DNA of 64,000 nt from Antedon mediterranea (lineage: Eukaryota > Echinodermata > Crinoidea > Comatulida > Antedonidae). A program made the translations under genes and the position numbers. Position 1 is the first letter of the stretch. Each line of letters opens with the position of its first letter. The stretch covers positions 28,270,501 through 28,334,500 of the forward strand of contig NC_092672.1 in assembly GCF_964355755.1 (NCBI RefSeq), written 5' to 3'. Below the pieces are notes generated by a model. That model was not told the origin of the DNA. It saw nothing but the letters and a program-made list of their open reading frames with translations, and made no database searches. This document shows, in pieces, positions 45,084 through 57,111 of the stretch.

Positions 45084-46027
45084 TCTGCATGATACAATGC
45101 TGTGAGACCGCTTGATATCAATGGGATAAATAACAGCAAACCTATTGATACATTCACATTAATATGTTTATCAGTAGTCGGTAATCACCATCAGATAATG
45201 GGCACCGTGCCGTATGCATCGTATAGGCGATTAGACTAAAAGCTGTATAACGACAGTGGCAAACTCGACCCACGCTACACGAACACTATCTATATGAATC
45301 TACCGCATAGCGACGTCCTTTGGGAAAAAGAAAGAACTTCGTTTTCAAAGGCAATGAATTGTGACTAATAACAGAGTGTTGCTTTGAAATGAAACCTTAC
45401 TAGTTGTAATTCAGCGATCAACTAAAGCGTGTTACAATGATGTTGGAATTTTACTACGAATCTGTATGAGCAGTAGTAAGAGATATAAAGGAAACAAATC
45501 TGCGCATTAATGTAGATTTATCTGTCATTAATTTTAGGACATTCAGAATGGAACACACTACCCCAAGAGTCAACATCAACATCACAACATCACCTACAGA
45601 TATATCCTATTCAAGAATTGTTGACATAAATAAATCTGATATTATTATTTTTTTTAAAGGGGAAAAACAAAAATGGGAAAAGAAAAATATTTAAAACATA
45701 AACAATTTAAGAAATTAGAAAGCGAGGTTGCATAAATGTAAACCACCAATGTGTGACAAAACTCAAATGACTGTGAATGAAGAATTATTACAAGAAGAAT
45801 TTTGCAAGAAAAATATATTTTCCGATAAAAATAAAACAATACACTACTGAGTGTGCTCAATCAAGGATTTTCATCTTTAAAAAGCGACTTTTAAAACTAC
45901 ACTTAAATGTCCAATAATAATAACGCCAGAGCTTCCGCCCCTTAACCCACTTTGCGGCCCAAGCCAATTGATACTAGCCACTAAGGAAAAAAGCGGTATG
46001 AAGACGCACTAAATTCTGGCTCTAGAT

Positions 46028-46384
46028 ATGTACCACAATGGTCAACTTTTCAAACAAATGTGTGGCATGAAAACACGTAATCAACCAGGCTGTCTCTACG
46101 AGCACTCTAGCAGAATGAAACTAGAAGAAAAAATGAATAGGACGAAAAACAGAATTAATTACACAGACCGTAGAGATATTATAGTTCACTATACTACTCT
46201 ATGTAAAGACACAATAAACACCTTTGTGGTCGAGCCTTTCTTCCCTGTATTTGTCAACCACATACGAGAATGCAATAGCAAGGATGTATTTCATAAAATC
46301 TTCGTTCGCGAGGAAAAGTCAAGAGACATAGCTGTAAATAATTGGAGCTCTGTTTACTTATGTATGCTTTATAAAAAACAATAA
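46028..46384 (+). CDS. 118-codon ORF, unrecognised
   Basis: It is the longest open frame in the right half: ATG at 46028, TAA at 46382-46384, with AATAAA overlapping the stop region. It is Lys-, Arg- and Asn-rich (for example EEKMNRTKNRINYTDRRD) with scattered Cys and no signal peptide, membrane span or family motif that I recognise. Composition is slightly less AT-rich than the flanks. It may be an unrelated small gene or a chance ORF; no supporting splice structure was seen. Confidence 0.2.
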   Translation: MYHNGQLFKQMCGMKTRNQPGCLYEHSSRMKLEEKMNRTKNRINYTDRRDIIVHYTTLCKDTINTFVVEPFFPVFVNHIRECNSKDVFHKIFVREEKSRDIAVNNWSSVYLCMLYKKQ

Positions 46385-46837
46385 TAAAATCCTACCAATC
46401 ATTGAAATAATCAGCTTCGATATTAAAATATCAAAAATAATTTCATGCCTCAATTAAAAATTATAAATGGATAAAAAGAACCACTTAAACTAAAGATTGG
46501 TAATGAAAATTTTCTAGAAATTAATTAAAAACGCAGCAAAAAATAATTACCGTTACACATGATTAAACTGCAATGAATACCGTAGTTGTAGTTTCGATAT
46601 CATCACTCACTGAACAAATGAACAATGGTGTAAAATACTCCCTAATATTGTCAGTTTAAATGTAAATTCAAACCTTTTGTTCTTATTTAGGTATATAATT
46701 TGGGACTTGACCTTGGAGGTGTAGACATTTTCACACAAAACATCAAAGTACAGTTTTTGATGATAAAAAAAAGGTGATAAAGAAAAATTTTAGGAAGGTT
46801 AATAGAGACGTACAAGGATGAGAAATAAAGGTTAGTT

Positions 46838-47234
46838 AAGCTCTGTTTACACAATCAAACTTTATGTGATAAAAAAATGTTATGTGCCCATAGTTGTGGA
46901 GTGAGTTGAGTTGTGGCTTGGTGCTTATGATGCTTGGCTACCACTCCTGGGTTCAAGTCCCGTCACATGTCAGGATTTTTTATCTAAGGACAAAATTACA
47001 ACTCCACTTCCAAAGAATTGTAATAAGACTGTGTTTTTGAGAGCATCTTGTGTATATGTTTGTCTTGTGAACCTTTGAGGGTCCCTAATGATCTAGATCA
47101 CTCACCCTCATTAAAATATGGTAAAAAAAAAAATATGGACATGTCATATCACTACAATATTTGGGCATATCACTACCATTTTTGGGAACATACTTTTTTG
47201 TCAAACTAGATTGATAGTGTAGACAGAGCTTTAG
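46838..47234. mobile_element. CTACACTATCAAAC-type MITE, copy 6, split by a SINE
   Basis: The left half 46838-46892 begins AAGCTCTGTTTACACAATCA and the right half 47133-47234 ends TTGATAGTGTAGACAGAGCTT. Removing the SINE at 46893-47132 restores the family core GTGCCCATATGGACATG. Confidence 0.9.
46893..47132 (+). mobile_element. tRNA-derived SINE family A, copy 3, nested in a MITE
   Basis: The head has TTGTGGCTTGGTGCTTATGA and the B box CTGGGTTCAAGTCC; the body has ATTACAACTCCACTTCCAAAG and GAGCATCTTGTGTATATGTT; it ends in a run of A. The insertion lies exactly within the MITE core. Confidence 0.9.
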
Positions 47235-47967
47235 GCGATGTGATATAACACTAACATTAATAAAGTATAGTATTTTTTCTAATGCTGTGACCTGTTAAGG
47301 GTATATCAAGCATAAAGCCACTTGGTGACAATATGGGCAGAATTACTAATGGGTTTCGTTTATACGTTTATGTATAACTACACACTCTAAATAACCTCTA
47401 TAGATCTATTACAGTAAATGACAACTGGTTAAACATTGTAAAAATAGTTTGGCAGTCATTAATATGACAACAATATGGGCAGAACCACTAATGCCTTTTA
47501 TGTTTAATAATAGAAAACAAAGCACTCTATCTACATACCTATTATATAAGTCTGTTCTATCTATGTGATACAAAAAAACTTGTTTAATAATTTTAATTTA
47601 AAAAGGATGCACTTTAAAATAACATGTTCTAATTTACGTGATACAAAAAACTTTAGTAAAAAAGAACGAAATATAAAAAGGTTTTTGGTTTTGGATATAT
47701 TCATGAATAAGTAATTTTTGGTTTTTTTTCGGAAAAGAATTAATAATTCTTAACTTAATAGTACTGTGATGAAAATTACTGAAGAAATATAACATATAAA
47801 CAGGTAAAAAAGGATGATAAAGAATGCAGATGAATCTGACTAGTGACAGGAGCAATCTTAATGAAAAGTGAAAGTAAAGAGCAAAAGAGATGGAACACTA
47901 TACTGTACTATTAACAAGAAATATTTTCACCAGTGTAGAATAGTCAAAATGCTCCACAAAATCACCT

Positions 47968-48056
47968 TAAAGATGTCTACACTATTTGCCCAAATAAGGT
48001 AGTGATATGACATCATCATTTGTCACATAAAGGTTGATAGTGTAGACAGAGCTTAA
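47968..48056. mobile_element. CTACACTATCAAAC-type MITE, copy 7 (internally deleted)
   Basis: AGATGTCTACACTATTTGCC leads straight into AAATAAGGTAGTGATATGAC and ends GGTTGATAGTGTAGACAGAGCTT, so the element has lost about 60 bp of its interior. Confidence 0.8.
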
Positions 48057-48174
48057 CAGTGCTTTATACATTTATCAACTGGTATAGCCAAATTGCAATA
48101 GAAAACTATGTTTTTCCACTCTAAATTCAGATTGATTAGCATCAGCAGTATATGGCTAAAATGTTTTGATGAAA

Positions 48175-48560
48175 AATGTGATAAAGAAAGATTAAATCTT
48201 AGGAAGGTTAAAATAGAGTACAAGGATAGAGGGAGAAAAGAAAAGATGATTTGAAATTAAAATAAAAGCGTGATAAAGAAAGGAGATGAAATCTGACAAT
48301 TACGAGCAAAGTTAAAATAGAGTAGAAGGAGGTGATAGAAAGTTGGAGAAGATGATATGTAATTTAAAAGATAAGATATGAATTTCATTAATAGTATGAG
48401 GACACAAGGATGTGGGAGAGGATGTAGGAGAGGACAACGAAGATGATAGAGATAATATAAAAAGATGAGATGAGAAATGATTAAGAATTATATACAACAG
48501 ATGATGAAGATAAAATAAGAGGAAGATGAAGATATAAATGATACAAAAGATATAAAGATG
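48175..48560. repeat. Purine-rich low-complexity tract
   Basis: Long runs of GATAAAGA, GATGAAGAT, AGAGGATG and related purine motifs. The pyrimidine-rich opposite strand opens long meaningless frames. Confidence 0.8.
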
Positions 48561-49702
48561 AAAATTTATGTCAAATTCAAGCATTGTGCTAATCTAAAAA
48601 ATATTCAACCAGTTTAACTAGTTTTAACTGTATATAGTATTACAAATAAGCCTACTCTAGAAATAGTCAAAAAATTATATTAAAAAAAATCCACTTGAAT
48701 TGAGAATTTAACAATACAGAATAATACAGTTTACAAACTAGGATGCTAAAACGGAAGTACTGTACTATAATGAATATCTTACCAAATCTGCCACTCCCCA
48801 TCATGATGCTGAACGTCGAGCAACCAAGTGAAAGAGAGTAAATTAGCACGTGTTTCGCCAAGGCCCAGGTTGCTGTGTTCATTCAAGCGTGGCAAACCAC
48901 ATGCCTTGTAATGAAAAGGCTTCAACAGCAAAATATTAATGGAAAGTAATGCATTAAGCGTTTTCAGTGTTTTTTACGTAGAAATACGAAAGGTTTTTTT
49001 TTCCTCCATGGTCAGAGGAACTTGTCTCAAAAGAGATTCATCCAACAATGAGAAATCCGTATTCAGTACCTTGAACAAGTAAACCTTTTTTTATAGGGAG
49101 TTGTGAACCGATCAATAGATGCATGTATTTCAAAATCAATAAATGTAAAAGTGTCAAAATTCTATGCCACGTGCCTGTCACACACCAAGCTCTAATTCCC
49201 TTGCTGCCAATGACAAAACGCCATCCTAACCAATATCATTACATTACACACATCCTCTACAAATCCATAGATGCAGTGTTAAATGCAGAAATTGCTAAAG
49301 CAAAAGAAAAAACCTTGACGATTACCTATGCGAGGAATGGCGAGGTGACATGATGCGTGAAATAGGGTCTCAGCATATGCAGATTGCAAGAGATAATGGG
49401 TGGAAAACATGTCGCTAAAAAGCTGGTCAATAATTAAACGACTGGTTCAGACTGGCAAAAGGGAGTACAAAAATTGACGGCGTCCATGATTGATCAGGAT
49501 TAATTGAATTTAAAGAACACACTCAATTTCACCCAAAGTATTCAAACATTTGATTTCATTTATTTTTCATTTTCCTTTAACAATTTACGCAAACATAACT
49601 AGATAAAGGAAGTCGCAAATCAATGTTGCAAATAAATTAATTATCCAGTAATTGATTAATTAATTAACGTGGGCTTAAACCTAGAAGTGGGCTTATACCT
49701 CA

Positions 49703-49815
49703 GGCCAATTTACACAGTTATTTCCTTATGATCTTTTACACAAAAGGCTGAGGGGACAAGCGGTTTCCGCTCAGGATAGACACAGATTCTACGTGCTCAT
49801 CTGTGTAAATTGGCC
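49703..49815. mobile_element. 113-bp MITE with perfect 15-bp inverted ends
   Basis: GGCCAATTTACACAG (49703-49717) is exactly complementary to CTGTGTAAATTGGCC (49801-49815). The interior has CTCAGGATAGACACAGATTC. A diverged relative lies at about 30568-30770, with CTCAGGATAGATACAGATTC and GTCTGTGTAAATTAG. Confidence 0.88.
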
Positions 49816-51334
49816 TTTATACCACAGAGTGAAGTGGGTTTCTTACTGTCCAGAGGGTAGACTTACCTAAGGATGGGCTTAATGTATACCAGGGCTGTTA
49901 CTAAAACCAGTTTTGTATGCAAAGCATATCATATAATATTTGAATATTCTTTTCATTTGAAAGAAAGAAACTTGTATGTGAAACTAAACATACTGTGTTT
50001 ATTGCGACACTCCCTTCCTGATGTTATTTTTAGTATACAATATACACTAAATTTGTTTCTAAAGTATCTGTGGATCTAGTCATGGAGACTTCTACATGGT
50101 CCGGTAGACAATCATAGTTTTGACAATTGTCTAATTATTCAAGAAAAACAATTGCAAAATTGGAAGCAATAGACAGTAATGATTAAATGATAACACAATT
50201 ATCTAATTTCCTGTCAGAAAATGTCACTTGTCAATCAATCCAAAATAAAAAAAAACTATTTATATATTTTTAAAATTTATATTTATTGTATAAACTGTAA
50301 CAATAGATGATATTCCACAAATACAAATAATTAACCACTTGTTTGATCTCATATTAAGGGAGATAGTTGACATGACATTACTTTCAAGCTAATACAAAAC
50401 AAAACATTAGTACAATTATGTAAACATTTTATAATGAATCAAATAAAACACATGACATGGATTAATTACTCTTTCACATTGTGGCCTTGATCTGACTGAG
50501 GCCCGAGAAAAATTTGCTTTCGCATCGAGCTGGAATTTGGTTATTCATTGTCAAGTGAGGTTATTCATGCTCACTGTGGATTAGGAAGGGGAAGGAAGGC
50601 GTAGACACCTTAATAGGGGTTGTAATGTATTTATCCTACCTATCATCTTTGTTTATGTATAGTATACTGTAAATAGGCATGATAAGGAAATTCTGGTTTC
50701 TGTGTTCCAGGTTTTAGAGAGCAATGCCTCACCATACTTTCTCTAACATTTTGTGAGGTAATTTAGAAAGATTATATTTTTTATAAATTGTACGACACAA
50801 ATAGATGAAACAAATTGACATTAGAAATGACCATTTGAAAGTAAAACTTACTAGATAAAATGATCTTACTGTACTTTACGCAATACAATACATAAAAACA
50901 TCAAACAAATCGACTTGTTCTAAGTTTTTATCATTTTGAAAGTAAAACCTCAAGTAATTATTGATAATAAAGACCATTGTAAATGTTTTATTTCAAGTTA
51001 TGCGTTTCTATAAATAAAATGTGCGAATAGTTTATAATGTGTCCATCAAGCAATTAACAATTCAAGTACTGTATTTAGATAACAGCCACCGACAAGGGTT
51101 TAGTAGAAAAATCGTCAATCGTTCTCTTTTTGTAGCTCATTTGCAGTAATAACAGTAACACATTTCTTAATCTAAACATTTTTTTTAGACATCATAGACT
51201 TTCCAGAACTTATTTAATTCAAACTACTGTATTCAAACGGTTGTTAGCTGAGGACTTTTAACACATATCGCCAAGACATAGACCGAGTGCTGGCTGTTGT
51301 TTGGAACTGTTTCTATTATTGTCATTGTATACAG

Positions 51335-52290
51335 TGTTAGAAATATATATTATGACATCATGATACAGTAGGGAAAATGATGAAAAACTAATGAAGAATT
51401 TGAATTACGCAGATGCTTGGAACTGGTGCTCTAACAAGGATAAGGCAGGTAAAGTTGAATAGTCAATGTAGGGGCTACCAACAGACGATTCTACTACTAC
51501 TAGTCACTATTTTGCAGTGTTAGAAATAAATTTAGTTTATGACATCATCATAGGGAAAATAATTGAGAAGTTGAAATGGCCTGTTCCTTGGAAGTGGTGC
51601 TTCTAACAAGGGTAGGCAGGTAAACTTGGCAATGAGTTGTACCTATAAAAGATTTTACTAGTCATTATATACATTGTAATAATAGAATTAAATTAAGCTG
51701 ATGACATCATCATACTGTAGGGAGAGACTGATGGAAAAATAGTGGAAAACATGAATGACACTCCTTGAAACTGGTGTCTCAAGAATAGGCAGCTAAAGTT
51801 GAACATTTACTATAGGTGCTATACCCATAAAAGTTTCTACTAGTAGTCATTTTTTGCAGTGTTAGAATTAAACAAAGCTTATGACATCATCATAGGGAAA
51901 ATGATGGAAAACTAACGGAGAAGTTGAATTAGCCTGTTCCTTAAAACGGGTGCTCTAACTAAGGCAGGAAATGTTGGCAATTGTACCTACAAAAATGTCT
52001 ACTACCATAGTCACTTTATGAGACTAAAATTCAATTGTAGTAAGAATGTTGCTGCTGGCTTGGGACCCACGGTAACCCCTCAAACTCCATATTCAACCTA
52101 TACAGATAATAGAAATGTCACAGTGTATGGCCTGGCATAGCTTAATTTCAGGAAGAATTAGGCCTACAGTAATTCGGCTGATATTTTAGCTGTCTACACT
52201 CTATGTTTTATTTAATGCAGTAGGCCTACATACTCCTCAAGATGTACCCATAGACTACTAGTCACTGTAGCTGGGCTAGAATTAAATTAA
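51335..52290. repeat. 163-183-bp tandem array, interrupted by a MITE
   Basis: Units start near 51335, 51518, 51681 and 51859 and a last one at about 52270, each with GTTAGAATTAAA, TTATGACATCATCATAGGGA, AAATGATGGAAAA and TTCCTTGAAACTGGTGCTC. The last unit continues at 52921 after the 626-bp element. The stretch 52020-52240 is diverged. Confidence 0.85.
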
Positions 52291-52920
52291 AGCCCCATTC
52301 CCTACGTTTTTTAGATCTAATTTAAGATCACAAACTATATTTAATGTAAAAATAATACTATATGGTCCTATTGCGATAACTTTTTTTGTCTTTAAACGGT
52401 TAAAAATGTGAAAAATAAATCGATTTTAATAATTATAGCGGCCCGCTATAAATCCCAAAATGCATTGCGCGCGGATTGATATTTTTGTTTTTCACCTGTA
52501 ATTCGCCCACTTTTCGATCGATCGTGAAGGCAAAACAAATGGAAGACTCCTAACTTTTCAGCGAAAATACCGGGTTTTCCCCAATTTGTATCAACGGAGT
52601 CTGGCAAAAATAGAAAGACAATTAATGCAGCAACTATACAACGTCAGGCTAGGTATATAGCTAGCGTACGATGTTCGTACGTTATCGATGTTTACCAGCT
52701 AGGCCTACAAAACTAAGCCTAGCTAGGCTAGGCCTAAGACCGTCCACGAGAGGTCGATCGCCGCGAGCTACTTAGGTAGTGCATTGTTTCTCACTTTTTA
52801 TCATAATTTACCATAAAACGTACATTTAAGACAAGGAATGACATGGTTTAATGTTTTTAAAGTGATATATATGTATTATTTTCCAAAAAACGTCCAAAAT
52901 TGCAGGGAAGGGGTCTTTAA
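52287..52920. mobile_element. 626-bp TTAA-flanked MITE (piggyBac-like), copy A
   Basis: The element 52291-52916 is flanked by TTAA (52287-52290 and 52917-52920). Termini AGCCCCATTCCCTACG and GCAGGGAAGGGGTCT are imperfect inverted repeats. The interior contains AATGCATTGCGCGCGG and clusters of CTAGGCCTA but no reading frame. It sits inside a tandem-repeat unit whose uninterrupted relatives preserve the target site. Confidence 0.9.
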
Positions 52921-53035
52921 ACTTGATGACATCATAATAGGGAAAATGATTGAGAAGTTTTGAAAAATTGTGGAGCCTTCTGATCCAGGTGCTGCTTCCT
53001 TCGACAGGAATTAATGGCAGCAATCACAGTACATT
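52921..53035. repeat. Remainder of the interrupted tandem unit
   Basis: CTTGATGACATCATAATAGG, GAAAATGATTGAGAAGTT and AGGTGCTGCTTCCTTCGAC continue the repeat unit broken at 52286. Confidence 0.8.
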
Positions 53036-53279
53036 TCCTTCCTTAATAAGAAAGCCGAACAAGGCAAGGCTTATTCGGCCGGAAATCTATAAAAAGAGGA
53101 CAAATTACAAGATAAACTGTTTCAATTTTAAGGCCTTTGACTGAACTCCATGATGTTGGTCTTTTAATCAGTGATGTACAGTAGCCACAAGAAATAAAGT
53201 GGTGTGGTTTTTCGCAAGAAAAGCGAACAATCTCTGTTCAAACCACTGGGTTGTCAAAGTGGTCAGGTTGAAACCTTAC

Positions 53280-53354
53280 CAACCGTACTGGCCCTGAATC
53301 AGAGGTCCCAACTTGGGAAAGTCCATTTGCAGGAGAGTTCGTCGTGAACCACAT
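53280..53354 (-). CDS. Candidate start exon (unproven)
   Basis: On the minus strand an ATG preceded at once by an in-frame TGA opens 25 codons: MWFTTNSPANGLSQVGTSDS, then GPVRL, followed by the donor gtaagg. The end GPVRL resembles the residues before the first PB1 strand of aPKC (vertebrate GRVRLKAHYGG). But it ends in phase 0, while the next known aPKC exon (42567) needs two bases of a Gly codon, so a further mini-exon of about 17 bases would be needed and was not found. The start context is weak. Treat as a lead only. Confidence 0.2.
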
Positions 53355-53682
53355 TCAATTCGTTGGGGCGTCGAAAGTCAACGCGCGGGGAATCGAAAAT
53401 CAACACGCGTGTCGTTTACGTCTCTTAATTAATTAACTAAATATGTTACATATACAGTATATACAATATTTACACATAAGTTTGCTTAATTTTTACATAG
53501 GTTTATCCATCAGTATTTTTACATTCTTATTTTTTTTATGGACACATCCTCAGTACAAAGAATTTAAAAAATATATACTGTATTTTAACTAAAATTCAGT
53601 ATATAAAATAATTTAACTTAATTACATAGGCACAGGCCTAGCCTAGGGCTTCTACTAGGCCCTAGCTAGCTACCATTTTAAA

Positions 53683-53710
53683 CCCCCCCCCCCCCCAAAA
53701 AAAAAAAATA
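53683..53710. repeat. Poly-C/poly-A simple sequence
   Basis: A run of C is followed directly by a run of A and ATAATAATA; copy number may be unreliable in assembly. Confidence 0.9.
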
Positions 53711-55006
53711 ATAATAAGAAATAACTATTCCGAATCCGTCTTATGCTACATTACGCGAGTTAACATATTATTTCAGATGAAAAACATTGAGTTTTATATT
53801 GTTTTATCCATACGTAATTACACTGGCATTAAAGATATAACATTAAAATGTAGGCCGTTTATGAGCTATTTCGCCGATTTCTTATCGCTGGGAAATTTCC
53901 CACCATCGACATCGATCGAGGAGTAGGCCTAGGCTAGAATAGAGGCCTAGCGTGCATGCCGGAACGGGTGGATTATTGCTATATAAATAAAAAGTTTGAA
54001 CAAAAGAGCTTACAACAATCTTAGGTAAATTTTTATTAAACGTAGGCCTACTTGCTTGGCGAATCCATATGCTCGTATTATCGGATCGTACAGTAAAACC
54101 AAATAAAACACCGCCTCAACAACCTCGTGCGATGTGCGATCTGTTGTTCTTTGCAGCGGATCAACATTGGTAGAGTCCATTAATTATGAGGGTGTTTAAA
54201 AATGTAATAACTATTAAAAACGTGTCTCAACCACTGTGTAATCAAAGCGTTTATTTAGTTAAAACTTGGATCCTCCCAAAATTGATAATTGCGTATTCCG
54301 GTGACCACGTGATTGATTCACGGTTGGTTGCACGCTTCTTTTTTTTCTACGTCCGGCGTGTAGTAACCGTGCATGTTTATATTATTGTTACGGTTTAACA
54401 AAGGCAGTGCATACAAATAGAAATACAATAGACCACGGAGACTGCATGAATAGATATTGTTTCAACATCCTGCCTCACTTTTGTCTAGTTATTTATTGAT
54501 TATTGTTGACCTGGGCTGAGCCTGGGTGTAACCGTAAATCAATTTGGCCAAAAATATGGGGAAATTTGAAAATGCGGTAAAAAAATCAAAATGCGGTAGA
54601 AAACGTCGAGATAGCGGTAGCGCGGTAGATGGGTACTAAAAGCGGTAGACTACCGCGAGTAGCGGTAGACTTGGGACCCCTGCTGAATAATAATAATAAA
54701 AATGTTGTCCTATAAGCATTGAGTATAACATCATCCCCCAGGCACTGATCAATGATAAACTCGGGCAATAATAGTGATGGTATTTTTTGTTAGCTATTTG
54801 ATATTTATTATTTATCTAAGTATCATGTGATAAAATCATATTTCATAAATTAAATTTAATACCGATATTTGAGAATTCCAAACTACCAGGATAAAAAGTG
54901 AGGTAACTGAAACGACATCAGCAACAAACTGAGATTACTGAAAAATGTATGGTACACACTAGACTTATTCAACAAATAAATCTGCCTGATCTATGATGAG
55001 GTCATA

Positions 55007-55085
55007 CAATGGAACCTCTACTAAGGGGACACGTTCGGAACCCAGCAAAGTTTGTCCCCTCAATGATGTCTCAATACTGTAATTG
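55007..55085. mobile_element. GGGGACAC-type MITE fragment
   Basis: AATGGAACCTCTACTAAGGG, GACACGTTCGGAACCCAGCA and AAGTTTGTCCCCTCAATGAT match the family consensus; the right end is truncated. Confidence 0.6.
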
Positions 55086-55621
55086 TAGACAGGTAATAAT
55101 ACTACACCAAAATGTGCTCAATATTATTATAACATGTTAAAGGGATATGTCATGTCTTGGCAGCAACATTTTTTTCCTATCCGGTTAAGGAAAAAATCAT
55201 GAACACTGCACATGACCATATTATTATCTACAATAAAGAATTACAAGACAGCTGACCTACTTCCTAAGTAGGTTACTGTACCTTAAAAAAATTAATCGTG
55301 GATGGGTGCTCAAAACTTTCAATATGGTACCATGCAGGTTAAGAGGATTTTATCTCTGTACTTTTAAAAAATGAACCAGGGTGGGAGGCCTTACATTACC
55401 TGTAGTCTGCAATGAAGAACCAAGCCCTCTCTTGACTTTATTACTTAGTACGCCATACTATTAAACACACAAGCAGGTTTGGGGCAAGCTACTGTAATAG
55501 AGATAGAGTGGATCGACATCTATACTGCATTCATTATGCACGGTCCAAACTCGGGATGGTGTTCTAACAGGATTCTGGGCATACTGTACAACCATGTTAG
55601 TAAAAATTAAGTTTGAATCAA

Positions 55622-55695
55622 AAAGCTTCTTACATTGCTCGTATCCTTAGGCAAGATACTTTACTTATGTTTGACTCTCCCTGCCTAACAATTAT
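55622..55695 (+). mobile_element. SINE family C fragment
   Basis: ACATTGCTCGTATCCTTAGG, CAAGATACTTTACTTATGTT and TGACTCTCCCTGCC match the body of the SINE at 31139-31350. Confidence 0.6.
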
Positions 55696-55721
55696 TACAG
55701 AACTGTAGAGGCCTACTTTTA

Positions 55722-55925
55722 AGTAGTGACTATGTGTGACTGGCTGTGTGAACTAGTACACAAGGGTTACCCCCTACTCGTCTCAAAAGATGTACTAGTT
55801 CTTTATAGTTCTTATCCGAGAACACTTGTTTTACCACCACAACCAGCGAGTGGGGCTCAAACCATTGACAATATCATGGCTATATTACGGTTTCTGTCTT
55901 AACCGCTAGGCCACTCACTCGCTTG
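55722..55925 (-). mobile_element. tRNA-derived SINE family B, copy 3
   Basis: GGGTTACCCCCTACTCGTCT, AAAGATGTACTAGTTCTTTA, TAGTTCTTATCCGAGAACAC and CTGTCTTAACCGCTAGGCCA align with the full copy at 44689-45020 with a deletion in the middle. The A box is intact on the minus strand. Confidence 0.85.
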
Positions 55926-57111
55926 CTGTATTGACGTATTATTATTATTAGTAGAGTAAACACTCATGTATTTTAGGTTGCAAAATTAAGCTAGTATTTT
56001 AATAGTATGTACAGAAAGGTGTACATCTCTATTGTGAAAATCTTTTCCACACAAATTAGCAAGTCATTGGCTGATTTAGCAAATTCTCCTCGTGGGAACT
56101 AAAATAGGATTAAGTTGAAATGTACTGCCATATGCTACAATACTGTGTAGATTAGCAATTAACAGATCGGGTTAATTACAAAGTGTTTAATCTAATTATA
56201 AGTCAAGTGAACGAGATACCACCTGCCACACCCTAGACACAGCAGCTTTAGTGATAGGTCTATGCATAAAGATGTTATCTAATCATTTACATTCAAACCA
56301 CTCTATTAAATACAAGAATAACTACTTATAGTACTGTACTGTGCGACTTTCAGCACTGAATTTATGATGTAGGCTGACGTCCCTATTAATTAACAACATG
56401 AATTAATTATACCTGCATTAAATTATTAGCAAGACTATATTTAATTAGTATTATTATACACACACCCCAAGTGTATCCTTGCGATTTGATTGGTTTAAGT
56501 GTATCCAATGCTGTTCAGTATTTGTTCTATTGCATGGTAAATGTCTATTTAATGGTTCTATTATAGTTAAAGTACTGTTCAGCTGTTACACTTTCAAAAA
56601 ACCCAAATTGTAGTATGCCCTCTAAACTCCAAGCGTTGCCTTTTTGATTTCAGATGAAAGCAGCAGATAAAGACAAGTAAACAAAAGTTTACTTTAGAAA
56701 AGTAGGTGGTTATAACAAAAATAACGTTTTGTATTCATAAACTAGAAGAATTAGTCAAACTTTCAAATTCATAAATATTCTCCCTATTCATTATATCATT
56801 CATTAATTAATAAAATAAATAAATATCTTTAATCTGACGGAGTGTTCTAGATGGTATATAATAAATAAATGCTGATTCAAAATAAGTGGGCCTTCGAGTT
56901 GTTAATGAAGGCTTGTCTGATTATTCCAACATTATCGAGAACTTGTTTGAATAACGTGTTCATATTTCTACCACGCTTCGAGCATTTGTCATCTTGGAAG
57001 AATAGCTTTTTCTTCATCTAATCATTATCGGATCTAATCAGATGTGCAGCATAATTTCATTGCTGGGTACAACTTCACAATACAAAATCCTAAGCCTGTG
57101 CTTATATTATT

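Noticed and set aside
46893-47132. tRNA gene on the + strand
   Set aside because: The A and B boxes are present, but the sequence cannot complete a cloverleaf and has a SINE body and poly(A) tail shared with other copies.
48312-48584. 90-codon minus-strand ORF with many Ile, Leu and Phe
   Set aside because: It is the complement of a purine-rich low-complexity tract; no membrane-protein family resemblance beyond composition.
48783-48804. Minus-strand ATG ATG followed by GSGRF and a gtaag donor as the aPKC start exon
   Set aside because: It ends in phase 1, while the exon at 42567 needs a two-base remainder, and it lacks any PB1 first-strand residues.
49534-49556. Minus-strand segment MFEYFG before a gtgaaa donor
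   Set aside because: The phase would fit the next aPKC exon, but the residues do not resemble the PB1 start and the donor is poor.
51796-51815. Minus-strand RNFYG before a gtatag donor as the missing aPKC exon
   Set aside because: It lies in a tandem-repeat unit and lacks the basic VKA motif; the phase match is chance.
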